Shown here in pieces: positions 17,601-27,800 of a DNA stretch of 64,000 nucleotides. The position numbers were made by a program, and so were the translations under genes. Source of the DNA: JAOZPE01 sp964601275 (GTDB lineage Bacteria; Krumholzibacteriota; Krumholzibacteriia; JAJRXK01); assembly GCA_964601275.1 (NCBI GenBank), contig CAZRMV010000007.1, positions 62,001-126,000 on the forward strand. Direction: 5' to 3'. Below the pieces are notes generated by a model, which was not told where the DNA came from, searched no databases, and saw nothing but the letters and a program-made list of their open reading frames with translations. The stretch's first letter is position 1, and the number at the start of each line of letters is the position of its first letter.

Positions 17601-19187
17601 CTAGACCTTGCGGCTCCGGTACATGGTCTCGGTCAGGGTGGCGACCAGCTTCTTCTCCTGCCGGTCGGACAGGTGGAGGATTTCCTGGAGGGCCACCCCG
17701 ATGTGCGGGATGTATTTCTCGATGTAGGCCCGCTTCTTGGCCGCGTCGCGTTCCCGCTGGCCGCGGCGGATGTGGCGGGCGAGCTTGCGGCCGGCTTCCT
17801 GCAGGGCCAGGCGGAGTTCCTTGATGATTTCGTCGTAACCGGCGATCGCTTCCTTGCTCTCGCTGGTGAAGGGGACCCACACGCTCGCCAGGTGCACCAT
17901 AAGAAGCATCGGACCGGTAGGCAATGCGCCCCGGCTCTGCTGGAGCCCGTACGATTTCCACTTGGTCGAGATGACGCTCTTGGTGATGGCGCAGGCCCCA
18001 GCCTGGTACTGCAGCGGAACCCGGTTGGCGTAGCGCAGCAGGGTGATGAGATCGTCAGCGGGCAGCTTGCCCCCGTAGGCGACGCCCACCTCCACCTGGA
18101 AGGGATTGCCCCGGTACACACTGGGACTGCGGGTGACCGCCTCGTAGTAGTCGGCCTCGATCTGTTGCCGCAGTCCGGCGACCAGGCGTTCTTCCCCGAT
18201 GGGGGAGAGACAGTTCGTCGGCGGAGAAGGAATCTTCGTGTTGCGGATGCCCTCGATCAGTTTCTCCGCCTTCTCCGGGGAGACCCGGCGCGGGGAGGTC
18301 GTGGGTTGCAGGCCGCTGGGCTCGACGATCGACATCGCGGCCTTGGGCCCGACCCGGGAGAACTCGCTCTGGAAGAATCCCTTCAACTGCCGGCTCTTCG
18401 TGTCCTTGAGCATGCGCAACAGCATGCCCACCTCGACTCCGTAGGGATGGGGCTTGATCGCCAGGGCCTCCTCCGGCAGCTCCTTGACCGCGCGCGGGAA
18501 GACCATCGGCTCCTCCTCGCCGGGGGCGAGGTACTCGAGATCCACGTGGGGATTGGCGAGCGCGGTCTGGCGGAGGTACGACTCGACGCCGTGACGGCCC
18601 TTCTTGTAGATGCCCTCGAGTTCGATCTCGACCTTCGTTCCGTGTTTCTTGTCCGGCCAGTCGACCTCCCGCTCCTTCTTGATCACCGGTTCATTGCGCA
18701 CGGTGTCGATGACCAACTCGTAGTGGTGGGCTGGCTTGCGCCGGTTGGCCCGGCTCTCGATCACCACCGGACGTCCGGTCGTGAGCTGTCCGTACATGCC
18801 GGCGGCGGAGATCCCGATTCCCTGTTGCCCGCGGCTCTGGCGGAGACGATGGAACTTCGAACCGTAGAGCAGTTTCCCGAAGATGCGCGGGATCTGTTCC
18901 TTCACGATCCCCGGTCCGTTGTCCTCGACCATGACGCGATAGCGGTTCTCACCGGTCGCATGGATCTCCACCCGCAGGTCCGGAAGGATCCCCGCCTCCT
19001 CGCAGGCGTCCAAGGAGTTGTCGACCGCTTCCTTGATGGTGGTGAGAAGGGCCTTGGTGGGAGAGTCGAATCCCAGCAGGTGGCGGTTCTTGGTGAAGAA
19101 CTCGCTGACCGAGATCTCCCGTTGCTGGGTGGCCATGCTCTCGGCCGTGGCTTGTTGGCGGGTCGTGGTTTTCTTCTTCGCTGCCAT
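17601..19187 (-). CDS. top6B: DNA topoisomerase VI subunit B
   Basis: The 528-aa ATPase subunit of topoisomerase VI. ATP binding dimerises it and drives strand passage. The GHKL fold shows the Bergerat motifs KEAVDNSLDA (51-61), EDNGPGI (88-94) and SRGQQGIGISAAGM (118-131). The transducer domain carries STKWKSYGLQQSRG, whose Lys is the ATP-contacting switch residue of the family. A linking segment KIPSPPTNCLSPIGEE is also typical. I chose the ATG at 19187 because the 62 residues before it are a low-quality Pro/Arg-rich extension that overlaps the preceding gene's end. The resulting N-terminus (MAAKKKTTTRQQ) is basic. With top6A 780 bases downstream it makes a complete A2B2 enzyme. Confidence 0.92.
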   Translation of the reverse strand: MAAKKKTTTRQQATAESMATQQREISVSEFFTKNRHLLGFDSPTKALLTTIKEAVDNSLDACEEAGILPDLRVEIHATGENRYRVMVEDNGPGIVKEQIPRIFGKLLYGSKFHRLRQSRGQQGIGISAAGMYGQLTTGRPVVIESRANRRKPAHHYELVIDTVRNEPVIKKEREVDWPDKKHGTKVEIELEGIYKKGRHGVESYLRQTALANPHVDLEYLAPGEEEPMVFPRAVKELPEEALAIKPHPYGVEVGMLLRMLKDTKSRQLKGFFQSEFSRVGPKAAMSIVEPSGLQPTTSPRRVSPEKAEKLIEGIRNTKIPSPPTNCLSPIGEERLVAGLRQQIEADYYEAVTRSPSVYRGNPFQVEVGVAYGGKLPADDLITLLRYANRVPLQYQAGACAITKSVISTKWKSYGLQQSRGALPTGPMLLMVHLASVWVPFTSESKEAIAGYDEIIKELRLALQEAGRKLARHIRRGQRERDAAKKRAYIEKYIPHIGVALQEILHLSDRQEKKLVATLTETMYRSRKV

Positions 19188-19296
19188 GATACCGGCATTG
19201 ATGTCACGAAAGCGCCGGCAGCGCAAGGCCTGCGTGTCCGTCAGATCGGGAATCGGTGGGGCGCGACGGGGTTGGAGATCGCCCGGCGTCGGGGCA

Positions 19297-20448
19297 TCAA
19301 TGCAGCTGGAGGCTGGCGAGGATCTGATCCATCTCGGTGGCGGCGAAGGTGTCCTGCGTGGGAACCCATTCATACCACAAGGTGATGTGTTGCAGTCCCC
19401 GTGCGGCGGTCACGATCTCGATGGTGCGCGGTTTGCCCTGGTAGGTTCCGCGCGCGGTGATCGCCCAACCGGGTAGATCCCCGAGGGTCGCCGGATGACT
19501 CGACGCGATGCGCAGCCTCCACCCCTCGTCTTGCGCCCGCCGCAACATCTCGTTCAACCAACTCTTGTCGTCCCAGTGGAGGGGGGTGCGCGGCGCCACC
19601 TTCAGGCTCAAGACCGCGTTCTCGGTGAGATGGGCCGCGCTGAAGAGTTCGTCGTCGCCGGGGGTGAGGAAATCCCACCCCGGTGAGGGCATCTCCAGGT
19701 GGAGTCCGTAGTGGGGGTTGTCGTAGAAGGGAGACACCACCACCGCCTCGTCGCGGTTCGGCCGCAGCGCGTCGCGCCAGGCGAGGGCGACCCACTGGTT
19801 GGCCAGGATGAGGAGCAGGGTCAGGCCGGCGCTGACCACCAGGGTCCGGCGCAGCCAACGGGGCGTCGAATCCGAAGGCGGGCTCCCGCTGTGGATTCCC
19901 TGGGCCCGGGCCAGGAATCCCGCGTGCAGTGCCATGCCGGCCAGCAGGATCTCTCCGGCCACCACCGCGGGGGTCCAGAAGAGGGGCAGGACCAGGTGGA
20001 AGGCGAGGGCCGCCGCGCCCAGGCCGAGGGCCAGCTTCTGTTCGCCCAGGATCTCGTAACCCATCCCGTAGCCCACGAAGTTCCAGAAGGCGACCCGGCG
20101 GGGCGCCTCCGGGTATCGTCTCGAGCGCCCGTCGGCCATCTCGAAGAGCAACAGCGCGGCGTCCGCCACCCCATGGAAATAGGCCGCGCCGCCGGCGCGG
20201 AAGGCGATCCAGGACAGCGAGGGCAGACCGAGCGAAAGAGCCACCGCGACCAGGATCTGGCAGCTTCCCGCCACGAGGAAGATCGCCATTCCCTCTCGCA
20301 CTTTGCCCAACAGGAGGTGGCCCGCTCCCGGGATCAACCCGCTGGCGAGGAGCACCTGCCACAGGGGTCGCTTGGGTTTCCTCCGCCGGGGACGCGGAGG
20401 GTCCGGCGGCGCCAAGGGCTTGTCATCAAAGATCTTGAGGGAATCCAC
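19297..20448 (-). CDS. Integral membrane protein of unknown function
   Basis: 383 aa. A basic N-terminus (RPRRRKPKRP) is followed by several hydrophobic segments between ~30 and ~220, including LLASGLIPGAGHLLLGK, whose GLIPGAGHLLLG resembles the TM2-type turn seen in small membrane proteins. The last ~150 residues form a soluble domain (AVVVSPFYDNPHYGLHLEMP ... TLWYEWVPTQDTF) that looks like a lipoprotein-type beta sandwich exposed outside the membrane. The start is GTG at 20448, with AAGGGAG about ten bases before it; no ATG fits better. It is the first gene of the run leading into top6B, with a ~110-base gap. Confidence 0.7.
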   Translation of the reverse strand: MDSLKIFDDKPLAPPDPPRPRRRKPKRPLWQVLLASGLIPGAGHLLLGKVREGMAIFLVAGSCQILVAVALSLGLPSLSWIAFRAGGAAYFHGVADAALLLFEMADGRSRRYPEAPRRVAFWNFVGYGMGYEILGEQKLALGLGAAALAFHLVLPLFWTPAVVAGEILLAGMALHAGFLARAQGIHSGSPPSDSTPRWLRRTLVVSAGLTLLLILANQWVALAWRDALRPNRDEAVVVSPFYDNPHYGLHLEMPSPGWDFLTPGDDELFSAAHLTENAVLSLKVAPRTPLHWDDKSWLNEMLRRAQDEGWRLRIASSHPATLGDLPGWAITARGTYQGKPRTIEIVTAARGLQHITLWYEWVPTQDTFAATEMDQILASLQLH

Positions 20449-20592
20449 GTGGTTCTGCTCCCTTCGGGTCCCCGGGGGCGGGGGCCCGCGAGAGGAGGTC
20501 CGGGGCCCATCGCGAGGACCTCCCGGGGCGCAGGGAGGGAAGATTCATGCCGACCGCGGCCCGGCGGGATGCTCCCCGGCGGTGGCGGCGGC

Positions 20593-21810
20593 TCAACCCC
20601 GTTGCAGCAGGGCCACCGTCTCCACGTGGTAGGTATGGGGGAAGAGGTCGACCGGAACGACCCTCTCCAGGCGGGCGCCCTCGGCGAGGAAGCGGCGGAG
20701 ATCCCGGGCAAGCGATGCGGGGTCGCACGCCACCAGGACCAGCCGGCGGGGTCTCAGTCGGCTCAACGCGCGCACGGCGTCCTCCCCCAGGCCTTCCCGG
20801 GGAGGGTCCGCGACCACCAGGTCCATTCTCGAGGGAAGCTGGACGAAGGCCCGTTCCAGTTCGGTTCCCACGACATGGACCGGCAACCCCTTCGCATGCC
20901 ACCGCAGGTCGCGCAACGCGGCCTTGCTGCGCTCCACCGCCCACACCTGGGCCACCCGGCGGGCCAGGGGAACGGTGAACAGGCCGACCCCGGCAAAGGC
21001 GTCGAGCACCTGGTCTCCTTCGGCCGGCTCGAGCATCTCCATCACCAGCTCCGTGAGGAGCTCGGCGCCTTCGGTGTTGACCTGGAAGAACGACTTCGAG
21101 GAGATCCGGAATTTCTCCGCACCGACCATCTCGGTGATCTCGCCCTCGCCGGGACCCCTCAAGGGGACTCCCCGCGCCGCCGCCTCTTCCACCGGCCCTT
21201 CGTCGACCTCACCGGAGGCCATCACCAGGCGTTGACCGGTGTGGATTCCCGCCCTCAGTTCGATCCGGGTGAGTCCGGGCAGCCGAGGAAGCGCCTCGTG
21301 GGCCTCGCGGAGGATGGGGTGCAGAAGGGGACAGGAATCGATGGCCACGAGCTGCCGTCCCCTGCTCTGGTGGTAGGCGGTGCGGCCCTCGTCGTCGACG
21401 GCGAAGGTCGCGTGGTTGCGGTATCCGAACCCATCGTCGGCTCCCCGGAAACGGGTTTCCTCCACTTTGTCTTCCTGGACCCCGCCCAGGTGGCGCAATT
21501 GCCCCTGGACGATCTCCCGCTTCAGCGCCCGTTGCCGGGAGAGCGCGATGTGCTGCCACTGGCAACCGCCGCACGAGGCGGCGTAGCGGCAGGGTGGGGT
21601 GACGCGGTCCTCGCTCGGATCCAGGATCTCCACGAGTTCCGCGCGTGCCCACCGTTTGCGTAGATCGGTGAGGCGCACCAGGACCCGTTCGCCGGGAATG
21701 GCTCCGGCGACGAAGACCGCGCGGCCGTCCTCCAGGCGACCGACCGCTTCGCCCCCATGGGCCATCCCGTGGAGCAGGACCTGCTGGGGTTCTTCCGTCG
21801 TCGGGTTCAT
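20593..21810 (-). CDS. RlmD-type 23S rRNA (uracil-5-)-methyltransferase family protein
   Basis: A 405-aa SAM-dependent RNA methyltransferase of the RumA/TrmA family. An N-terminal TRAM-like beta-barrel is followed by the [4Fe-4S] motif CRYAASCGGCQW, with the fourth cysteine in DSCPLLHP. The SAM site is DAFAGVGLFTVPLA. The catalytic cysteine lies in LVACDPASLARDL, after the VVADPPREGL motif. The target is most likely a uridine of 23S rRNA, as in RlmD; the exact site cannot be told from sequence. The ATG at 21810 overlaps the stop of the upstream squalene-synthase-like gene (ATGA), so translation is coupled. Reading frames further upstream belong to that gene's shadow. Confidence 0.85.
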   Translation of the reverse strand: MNPTTEEPQQVLLHGMAHGGEAVGRLEDGRAVFVAGAIPGERVLVRLTDLRKRWARAELVEILDPSEDRVTPPCRYAASCGGCQWQHIALSRQRALKREIVQGQLRHLGGVQEDKVEETRFRGADDGFGYRNHATFAVDDEGRTAYHQSRGRQLVAIDSCPLLHPILREAHEALPRLPGLTRIELRAGIHTGQRLVMASGEVDEGPVEEAAARGVPLRGPGEGEITEMVGAEKFRISSKSFFQVNTEGAELLTELVMEMLEPAEGDQVLDAFAGVGLFTVPLARRVAQVWAVERSKAALRDLRWHAKGLPVHVVGTELERAFVQLPSRMDLVVADPPREGLGEDAVRALSRLRPRRLVLVACDPASLARDLRRFLAEGARLERVVPVDLFPHTYHVETVALLQRG

Positions 21811-22709
21811 GTCCGCCACCGGGCTTCCTCGGCCACGAAGGCCTCGTGATAGAGTTGGTGCAGGTGATCGAGCACCGCCCGGCGGGCAGGATCCAGACGG
21901 GGCCTCAAATGTTCCAGGCGTTGCCGGGCCCGCGCACCGTGCTCGCGGGCGCGATCCAGGAGCCTGGTCACCACCCTTCTCACCCCCGGATCCTCCTCCG
22001 CCCGGTCCCCGGCGGCGGCCCGCCGGAAGTCCTCGCGCCCGAATCCTTCCTCCTGCAGCAGTTGCTCCGGGATTGTGAGGAGTTGTGGATCGGCCCGGGC
22101 GTCCTTGCCGAGATCCCGGACGATATGGGTGAAGTAGCAGAAATGGGCCAGCTCCCGCGCCTCGTCCATGAGGCGCAGGGACGAGGGAAGACGCAGGCCG
22201 CCGCCCTCGGTCTCCTCGGCCAGGAGCAGGTAGAGGAAGACCGATCCCGGGGCCACCGCCGCCCCCTCGCAGTAGTCGTACCACTGGGACCAAGTGTGCA
22301 GGGGGATCTCCTCCACGTCGCGACGCAGGCTCTTGCTCAAGCGCAGGAAGGGAGCGGCTCCCAGGTCGCTGCGGCTCAGGTGCTGATCGAGGGTGCGGAA
22401 GATGAGGGGTTCGAAGTCTTCCTCGGTGGGAATGTAGGCGCCGACGGCGGCCCTTCGGATCTGGCGGTCCCAGCGATCGACCGTCTCCAGGACCCGCGGC
22501 CTCTCGCTCTTCCGCCGCTCTTGATCGCGACCGAGGTACTGCTGATCCACGAGGTCGTCGAGGGCGCGCATCGCCGCGTACCCGGCCAGGAAGAACTCGT
22601 ACCGCCGTCCACTTCCCAGCTCGCGCGCCGCCTCGTGGAGATGGTTCGCTCCGCCGACCGTCACTTGACGGCAGTGTTCGAGAGCTTCTCTTCCTTCCAG
22701 GTGCACCAT
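21807..22709 (-). CDS. Squalene/phytoene synthase-family protein
   Basis: A 300-aa all-alpha trans-prenyltransferase that would join two prenyl diphosphates head to head. Both metal-binding aspartate motifs are present: RALDDLVDQ near residue 52, and the second in THIVRDLGKDAR near 190. YCEGAAVAPGSVFL between them is a squalene/phytoene-synthase signature. The sequence is divergent: the first motif is DDLVD, and the usual YCY around the centre is reduced. The product could therefore be squalene, a hopanoid precursor or something else. The ATG at 22709 has a weak ribosome site. No hopene cyclase or carotenoid gene is beside it. It is coupled to the RNA methyltransferase by a four-base overlap. 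Confidence 0.78.
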   Translation of the reverse strand: MVHLEGREALEHCRQVTVGGANHLHEAARELGSGRRYEFFLAGYAAMRALDDLVDQQYLGRDQERRKSERPRVLETVDRWDRQIRRAAVGAYIPTEEDFEPLIFRTLDQHLSRSDLGAAPFLRLSKSLRRDVEEIPLHTWSQWYDYCEGAAVAPGSVFLYLLLAEETEGGGLRLPSSLRLMDEARELAHFCYFTHIVRDLGKDARADPQLLTIPEQLLQEEGFGREDFRRAAAGDRAEEDPGVRRVVTRLLDRAREHGARARQRLEHLRPRLDPARRAVLDHLHQLYHEAFVAEEARWRT

Positions 22710-22803
22710 GGTGCTCTTGCCATTCCTCGGTGGAGGCCGGCCACCGGCCGCGCGGCCTGTGCCCGGCGTGGACGGCTCCGCCCCGGATTCGGGCCGCCGT
22801 ATC

Positions 22804-23514
22804 CTACTTGAACCGGATCGCGGGAAGATTCATCGCCTTTCCCCAACTGAGGCTGACCTTCGCCGCGATCCGCGCGGTCGCCATCACGTCCCGCAGACAG
22901 TATTCCACGATTCTCCGGGTCTGGCCCGCGTGGAAGGCCGCGCCGACCCCGGGGCCCGTGACCTCGCCTTCCTTCGGACTCTCCACTCCGACGGCCTGGG
23001 ACCAGACCTCCAAGCCGTAGGGGCGGGTCGCCCGGAACTGGCTGAGGATCTCGGCCAGGTCCATGTGTTCCCGGATGGCGGAGAAGCGCGGGGGCATGAG
23101 GTTGCGGGTGATCTCCACCTCCCGCACCAGCGATCGCTGCAGGAGGAAGGGGATGTCGAAGCCCCGGCCGTTGTAGGTCACCACGGTTCCGAAACGCGGA
23201 ATCATCTCCCAGAACTCCTGGAGGATCTTCGTCTCGTCGCCGCCGATGAGGGAGACCTGTTCCACCCCCTCGGGCTCCTCGATCGACTCCAGGCGTCCGT
23301 GCCGGTCGTCGTAGAGCATGGCGGCGCGGCGGGTCTCCGGAGAGAAGAGCCCGATGGTGATGACCGAGGCGCCCAGCGCGTAGAGACCGAGCTGATCATG
23401 CCAGTCTTCGTCCTCCTCGGCGCGCTCCTGCAGGCGCGCCGCCAAAGCCGGCGCGATCTCCTCGTCCGCCAGGGGCGCGGTTTCGATGTCGAGGACACAA
23501 TTGGCCACTCTCAT
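22804..23514 (-). CDS. DEDD-family 3'-5' exonuclease (PolB-exonuclease-like)
   Basis: A 236-aa RNase-H-fold nuclease of the predicted PolB-related 3'-5' exonuclease family (DNA_pol_B_exo2 type). The acidic metal ligands are visible: Asp and Glu in CVLDIETAPL near the N-terminus, Asp in VTYNGRGFDIPFL and Asp in EYCLRDVMATARI. It is a free-standing domain without a polymerase part. The role would be trimming 3' ends of DNA or RNA during repair; the substrate is unknown. I chose the ATG at 23514 because the catalytic strand follows within eight residues, as is normal. Fifteen bases separate it from the end of the upstream hydrolase-like gene. Confidence 0.82.
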   Translation of the reverse strand: MRVANCVLDIETAPLADEEIAPALAARLQERAEEDEDWHDQLGLYALGASVITIGLFSPETRRAAMLYDDRHGRLESIEEPEGVEQVSLIGGDETKILQEFWEMIPRFGTVVTYNGRGFDIPFLLQRSLVREVEITRNLMPPRFSAIREHMDLAEILSQFRATRPYGLEVWSQAVGVESPKEGEVTGPGVGAAFHAGQTRRIVEYCLRDVMATARIAAKVSLSWGKAMNLPAIRFK

Positions 23515-23528
23515 GGAAGCTCGACCTT

Positions 23529-24620
23529 TCAGGGGTTCTTGGAGGCCAGCGGGAGGCGCTGGTTGGGTGGGAGGTTCCGGATCCATTCCAGGAAGAGTTC
23601 GGCGGAGCGGGCCGCCAGCGGACCGGCCATGGGAAGGTTGCTGAGGCCCTCGGGGCCTTCGACCCCCAGGTCCATCTCCTCGACCTGGGCCCCGTTTTCC
23701 TGCAACCACTCCAGGACGGCTTCCCGGTTCCGATCCATCTGCGCCGTGGGGTGCGGGCCCCGCACCACCAGGACCGGCCAACCGCTGATGTTCTTGGGAT
23801 TGAGCACCTGCAGCCAGGTCTGCAAGCCGGTGAAGACCGCGGCCCAGTAGGGAGGGGCGTTGAGATCATAGGATTCCATCAAGCGGTGGAAACCTTCCTC
23901 CCCCAGCACCGAGCCCGGGTAGACCTCTCCCGGGCGGGGCCCGATCCCCCACTGCGTCCACAGCAGATCGGGCAGGCGGTCCCGGCGGGCCGCGATCTGC
24001 TCGGGGCTTGCGTGGATCTCCGGCTGGAGGCCCCGCGGTCCGATCGGATCGAGCAGGATGGCTCCGGAAGCGGCCTCCGGAGTGGTCGAGCGCAACTTGA
24101 TGACGAAGGCGGCCGCCAATCCCTGGGCGTAGATCACCTGGGGAAAGGTGGCCATCGCGGCGCGGTAGGTGGCTTCCACCGACCGGGCGGTCAGGTTGAC
24201 GATATCGGGATTCTCGGGAGGCAGGGCTTCTGCGCACCCGGGCAGATCCAGGGCGAAGACACTCCAACCCTGGTCGGCGAACCAGTCCGCCCACCCGGGA
24301 TTCCGGTCGCCGGGGCGGAAGTAGATGGACGCGCTCAGGCCCTCCGGCGCCATGAGCAGGATCCGCTGGGTGACCTTCGCCCCCTGGAAGTACCCCTTGA
24401 CGTGCATCCGGTCGCCGAGACCGGCGTCGAAATCGTAGCGCTTGTAGTCTTTCCCCGGCACCGGATTGCCCAGGTCCTTTGCCTCACCCTGCGCCCGGCT
24501 CACCGCCGGCATGCCGGAACCCGCGGCCAACAGGACCGCGGCCCCGAGGAGAAGGAGAAGACCCCGGGAGCGTGGCCGTGGAGTTCGCCGCCCTCTGCGG
24601 GGCGATGGATGGGAATGCAT
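23529..24620 (-). CDS. Secreted alpha/beta-hydrolase-fold protein lacking the nucleophile
   Basis: 363 aa with an arginine-rich start and a signal peptide (RGLLLLLGAAVLLAAGSGMP). The order of strands fits an alpha/beta hydrolase: ILLMAPEGLSASIYF (oxyanion region), WSVFALDLPG, then IYAQGLAAAF where the nucleophile elbow should be, AILLDPIGP, and PVLVVRGPHP near the acid position. The expected GxSxG reads A-Q-G-L-A, so the serine is a glycine and catalysis of the usual kind is unlikely. It could be a binding protein derived from an esterase. The start is the ATG at 24620. It lies head to head with the alpha-2-macroglobulin gene, 251 bases away. Confidence 0.72.
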   Translation of the reverse strand: MHSHPSPRRGRRTPRPRSRGLLLLLGAAVLLAAGSGMPAVSRAQGEAKDLGNPVPGKDYKRYDFDAGLGDRMHVKGYFQGAKVTQRILLMAPEGLSASIYFRPGDRNPGWADWFADQGWSVFALDLPGCAEALPPENPDIVNLTARSVEATYRAAMATFPQVIYAQGLAAAFVIKLRSTTPEAASGAILLDPIGPRGLQPEIHASPEQIAARRDRLPDLLWTQWGIGPRPGEVYPGSVLGEEGFHRLMESYDLNAPPYWAAVFTGLQTWLQVLNPKNISGWPVLVVRGPHPTAQMDRNREAVLEWLQENGAQVEEMDLGVEGPEGLSNLPMAGPLAARSAELFLEWIRNLPPNQRLPLASKNP

Positions 24621-24871
24621 GGGATCGCGTCCTCCCCGAGCGCGCCCGCCCCGTCCACCGGGGCGCGGTGGAACAGTCTAAACCCGTCGGCCGGGTGCGG
24701 CGAGGGGAATGACCCGGTCGGTGCCTTCGGCCACTCGGTGCTTTGGCCCCGGCGGATGCGGGGGTACGCTCCGAAGTCGGGAGACGGGAGAGCCCGCGGA
24801 TGGAAGCGGTGGACGGTCGCCTTCCCGATCGATGAAGCCGATCGTCCCCCCCTCGGAGGGAAGGATCCATC

Positions 24872-27800
24872 ATGACGCGTACCGGAGTTCTCGGCGTCGG
24901 CTTGGCCCTGGTGGGAGGGGTGCTTCTGCTCGCCGCCGGGCGAGCCCCTGCGCCGGTCCCTCCGACGGCGATCGCCTCGGCGGCTTCCCCGCCGGGGACC
25001 TCCACCGGTGCGGAATCGCCTGCGACCATCTCACCGCAGGCGGCCTTCGAACAAGGCCGGCATCTCTTCGAGGAACATCGATACCGCGCGGCCGGGAAGG
25101 TCTTCGAGGAGCTGCGCCGAGAGCGCCCCGAGTGGCGGCCGCGGGAGGTGGCGTCGTGGAGGCTCGCCGCCGCGCTGCGCTTGCATGCCATGGATCGCCA
25201 GGCTTCGGTCCGGGATTCCCTGGTCCGGCTGGCGAGGGATTTCGTGGAGGCGGAAGCCACGGCCACCTCGGCCCGGGTGGCCAAGGAAGTGGTGCGGGCC
25301 ATCGGGCGAGGGGGAAACGGCGCGTGGTTCTACCAGCAGGCGGCCCGTTACTGGGAACGGCAGCCGGTCGATCCCGCCTCGACCGAGGGCTACCTGGAAC
25401 TGCTGGAGGCCGTGCTCCCGCGCGGAAGACGGGGGCCGCGCCTGGACGCCGCACTCCTGGACCAGTGGGAGAATCTCCGCCGCGCCGGCGCTCCCACCGA
25501 TCGGCTGCTCGAGGCCGCGCGGACCCTGCTCCGGTCGGGATCCCGTGCCTGGTACCATCCGTGGAGCAAGGGAGGGGATCCTCTTGCCCGGCCCCGCGAT
25601 CGAGGAGAACTCCCCGAGGAACTGCGCTGGAGCGAGCGCCTCGCCCGTGAGGTCCTCAAGCTGGAGCCCGAGGCCGCCCTGGCCGCCCAGGCCCGGCTCG
25701 TCCTGGCCTACGCCGCCTATGGGCGGGGGGACTACCGGCAGGCGATCCGGGAGGCGGAGCGGGTGGTCCGGGGGGAACGCCCCGGGGAGGACACCGACGC
25801 GGTCGAGCACGAGGCCCGCCTCCTGCTCGACTGGATCCGCACCCCCCGCCTGCGGGCCGACGGTCCCCGGCTCTACCGCCCCGGATCGCGTCATCCCTTG
25901 CGGCTGCGGTGGCGGAACCTGAGGGAATGGTCCCTCCGGGTGCGCCGGGTCGACCCCATCGAGGACCTGCGCCCGCTCCCCGAAGGGGACGAGACCGCCG
26001 CCCGGCCCTTCCCCTACCGGGAGGGCGCGGGGCAGGTGGTTCTCGAGCGCAGCTTCACCGACCGGGACGAGATCCGGGCGCGCCGGGGCGATGCGACCGC
26101 GGCGCCTCCGCTGCAGCCCCATGTCGCCCGGGATACCACCCTGGTCCTCGATCCGTTGCCGGTGGGCCTGTACGTGGCGCGGATCGACGGACATTCCTTC
26201 GACGACCTTCCGGTCCCGCCGGTCCGGATGATCCTGCAGGTCACCCGGTGGGGACTGACGGTCACCGCCCTGGATCGCGGCGGATGGGAGCTGTGGTTGA
26301 CCGGGATGGAGAAGGGCCGCGCGGGGAGAGGGGTGCGCTTGCGCCTGCGGTGCCGCTTCCGTTCCCCCCCCGGGAAGAAGACGTGGGTGACCCGCGAAGG
26401 CTCGGTGCGCCTGGACCGTTCGGGCCGCGGCCGGGTCCGACTCGAGGGGGTTCCTCCCAACACCCGCTGCGAACTCCTGGTCGCCGGGGGCGACCGGAAG
26501 TCCCCGGTCTTCTTGGAGGCCAGCCTGTACGGACCCTCTCTGCTGGGGACCGAACCCAGCCCCTGGCGCGGTTTCGTGATCAGTGACCGGCCCCTCTACC
26601 GTCCCGGGGAGGTGGTCCACTTCCAGGCCTTCGTGCGGCAGGCCGACTCGCAGAAGCGGGAGGTACGGCTGCCCGGGCCGCTTCCGGTGGAGATCCTGGT
26701 GCGCGATGCCGCCGGGGCGGAGGTCCTGCGCCGGGAGGGCCGGCTGGACGCCAACGGCTCGGTCCAGTGGGATCTCTCCCTCTCCGCCGACCCCCCTCTC
26801 GGGCGCTACACCGCCACCGTCCGGGTGGACTCGGAGACCGTGGCCCGGGGCGACTTCCACGTGGATGCGTACCGGCTTCCCCGGTTCCGGGTGGAGGTGG
26901 AGCCGGTGGGGCGGACGAAGCCCGTGCTGGGCGACACCCTCCGGATCCGGGTCCGGGCGGAATACTTCTTCGGGGGTCCGGTGGCCGGAAGCGGAGAGAT
27001 CGTGGTGCGCCGCCGCCGTTTCGATCTCATCTGGCAGCCCCGGCCGATGCAGGACGGGTTCGGGTCGGCCGCGGCGAGGCCCTGGTTCGGGGGTGCCGGC
27101 GAGGAGGTCCTGCGCACTCCCCTGCTCCTGGACGAGCGGGGCGAAGCCGAGGTGGAGCTTCCTACCTTCGATCTTCCCGGCGACCGGCGCGCCCGCTTCG
27201 AATACACCGTCGAGGCCCGGGTGCGGGACGCTTCGGCCCGCGAGGAGGTGGGTCGCATGACGGTGCGAATGGGACCGGAGGAGGTGGTGGCCCGTCTCGC
27301 AGCTTCCCCCCGGGTGGCCTCTCCCGGGGATCCGGTCGACCTCCTCCTGCACGTGGAGGATCTCCAGCAGCGTCCGATCGTCCTGGCCGGCCGCTGGTCG
27401 CTCTCGCGCCTTGTGGGGCCGGCGCCCGGCGGATCCGAGGACGGGGAGGAAGCCGAGGAACGGGTGGAGCCCATCCTGGCCGACCGACCCGTCGGGACCG
27501 GTCTGGATGGGGAGGCCCGGTGGAGTGTGACCCTGCCGGGGCCGGGACGCTACCGTCTCGAGTTTCGCGCGGTCGATGGGCGGGGCCGGCCGGTCCGCGC
27601 CCGCACCCTGCTGTGGAGCGTCGATCCCCGGAGGCGGCTCACCGTCTTCGGCGTGGAAGGCCTTCAGCTGATCGCCGCCCGGGAGGAATTCCCCGGCGCG
27701 CAGGCCGAGGTCCTGCTGGTCAGCCAGCGTCCCGACGTGGACGTCCATCTGGAACGCGCGGTCGCCGGCCGGCTGCAGACCGAGGTCGTCCGCCTGAAAG

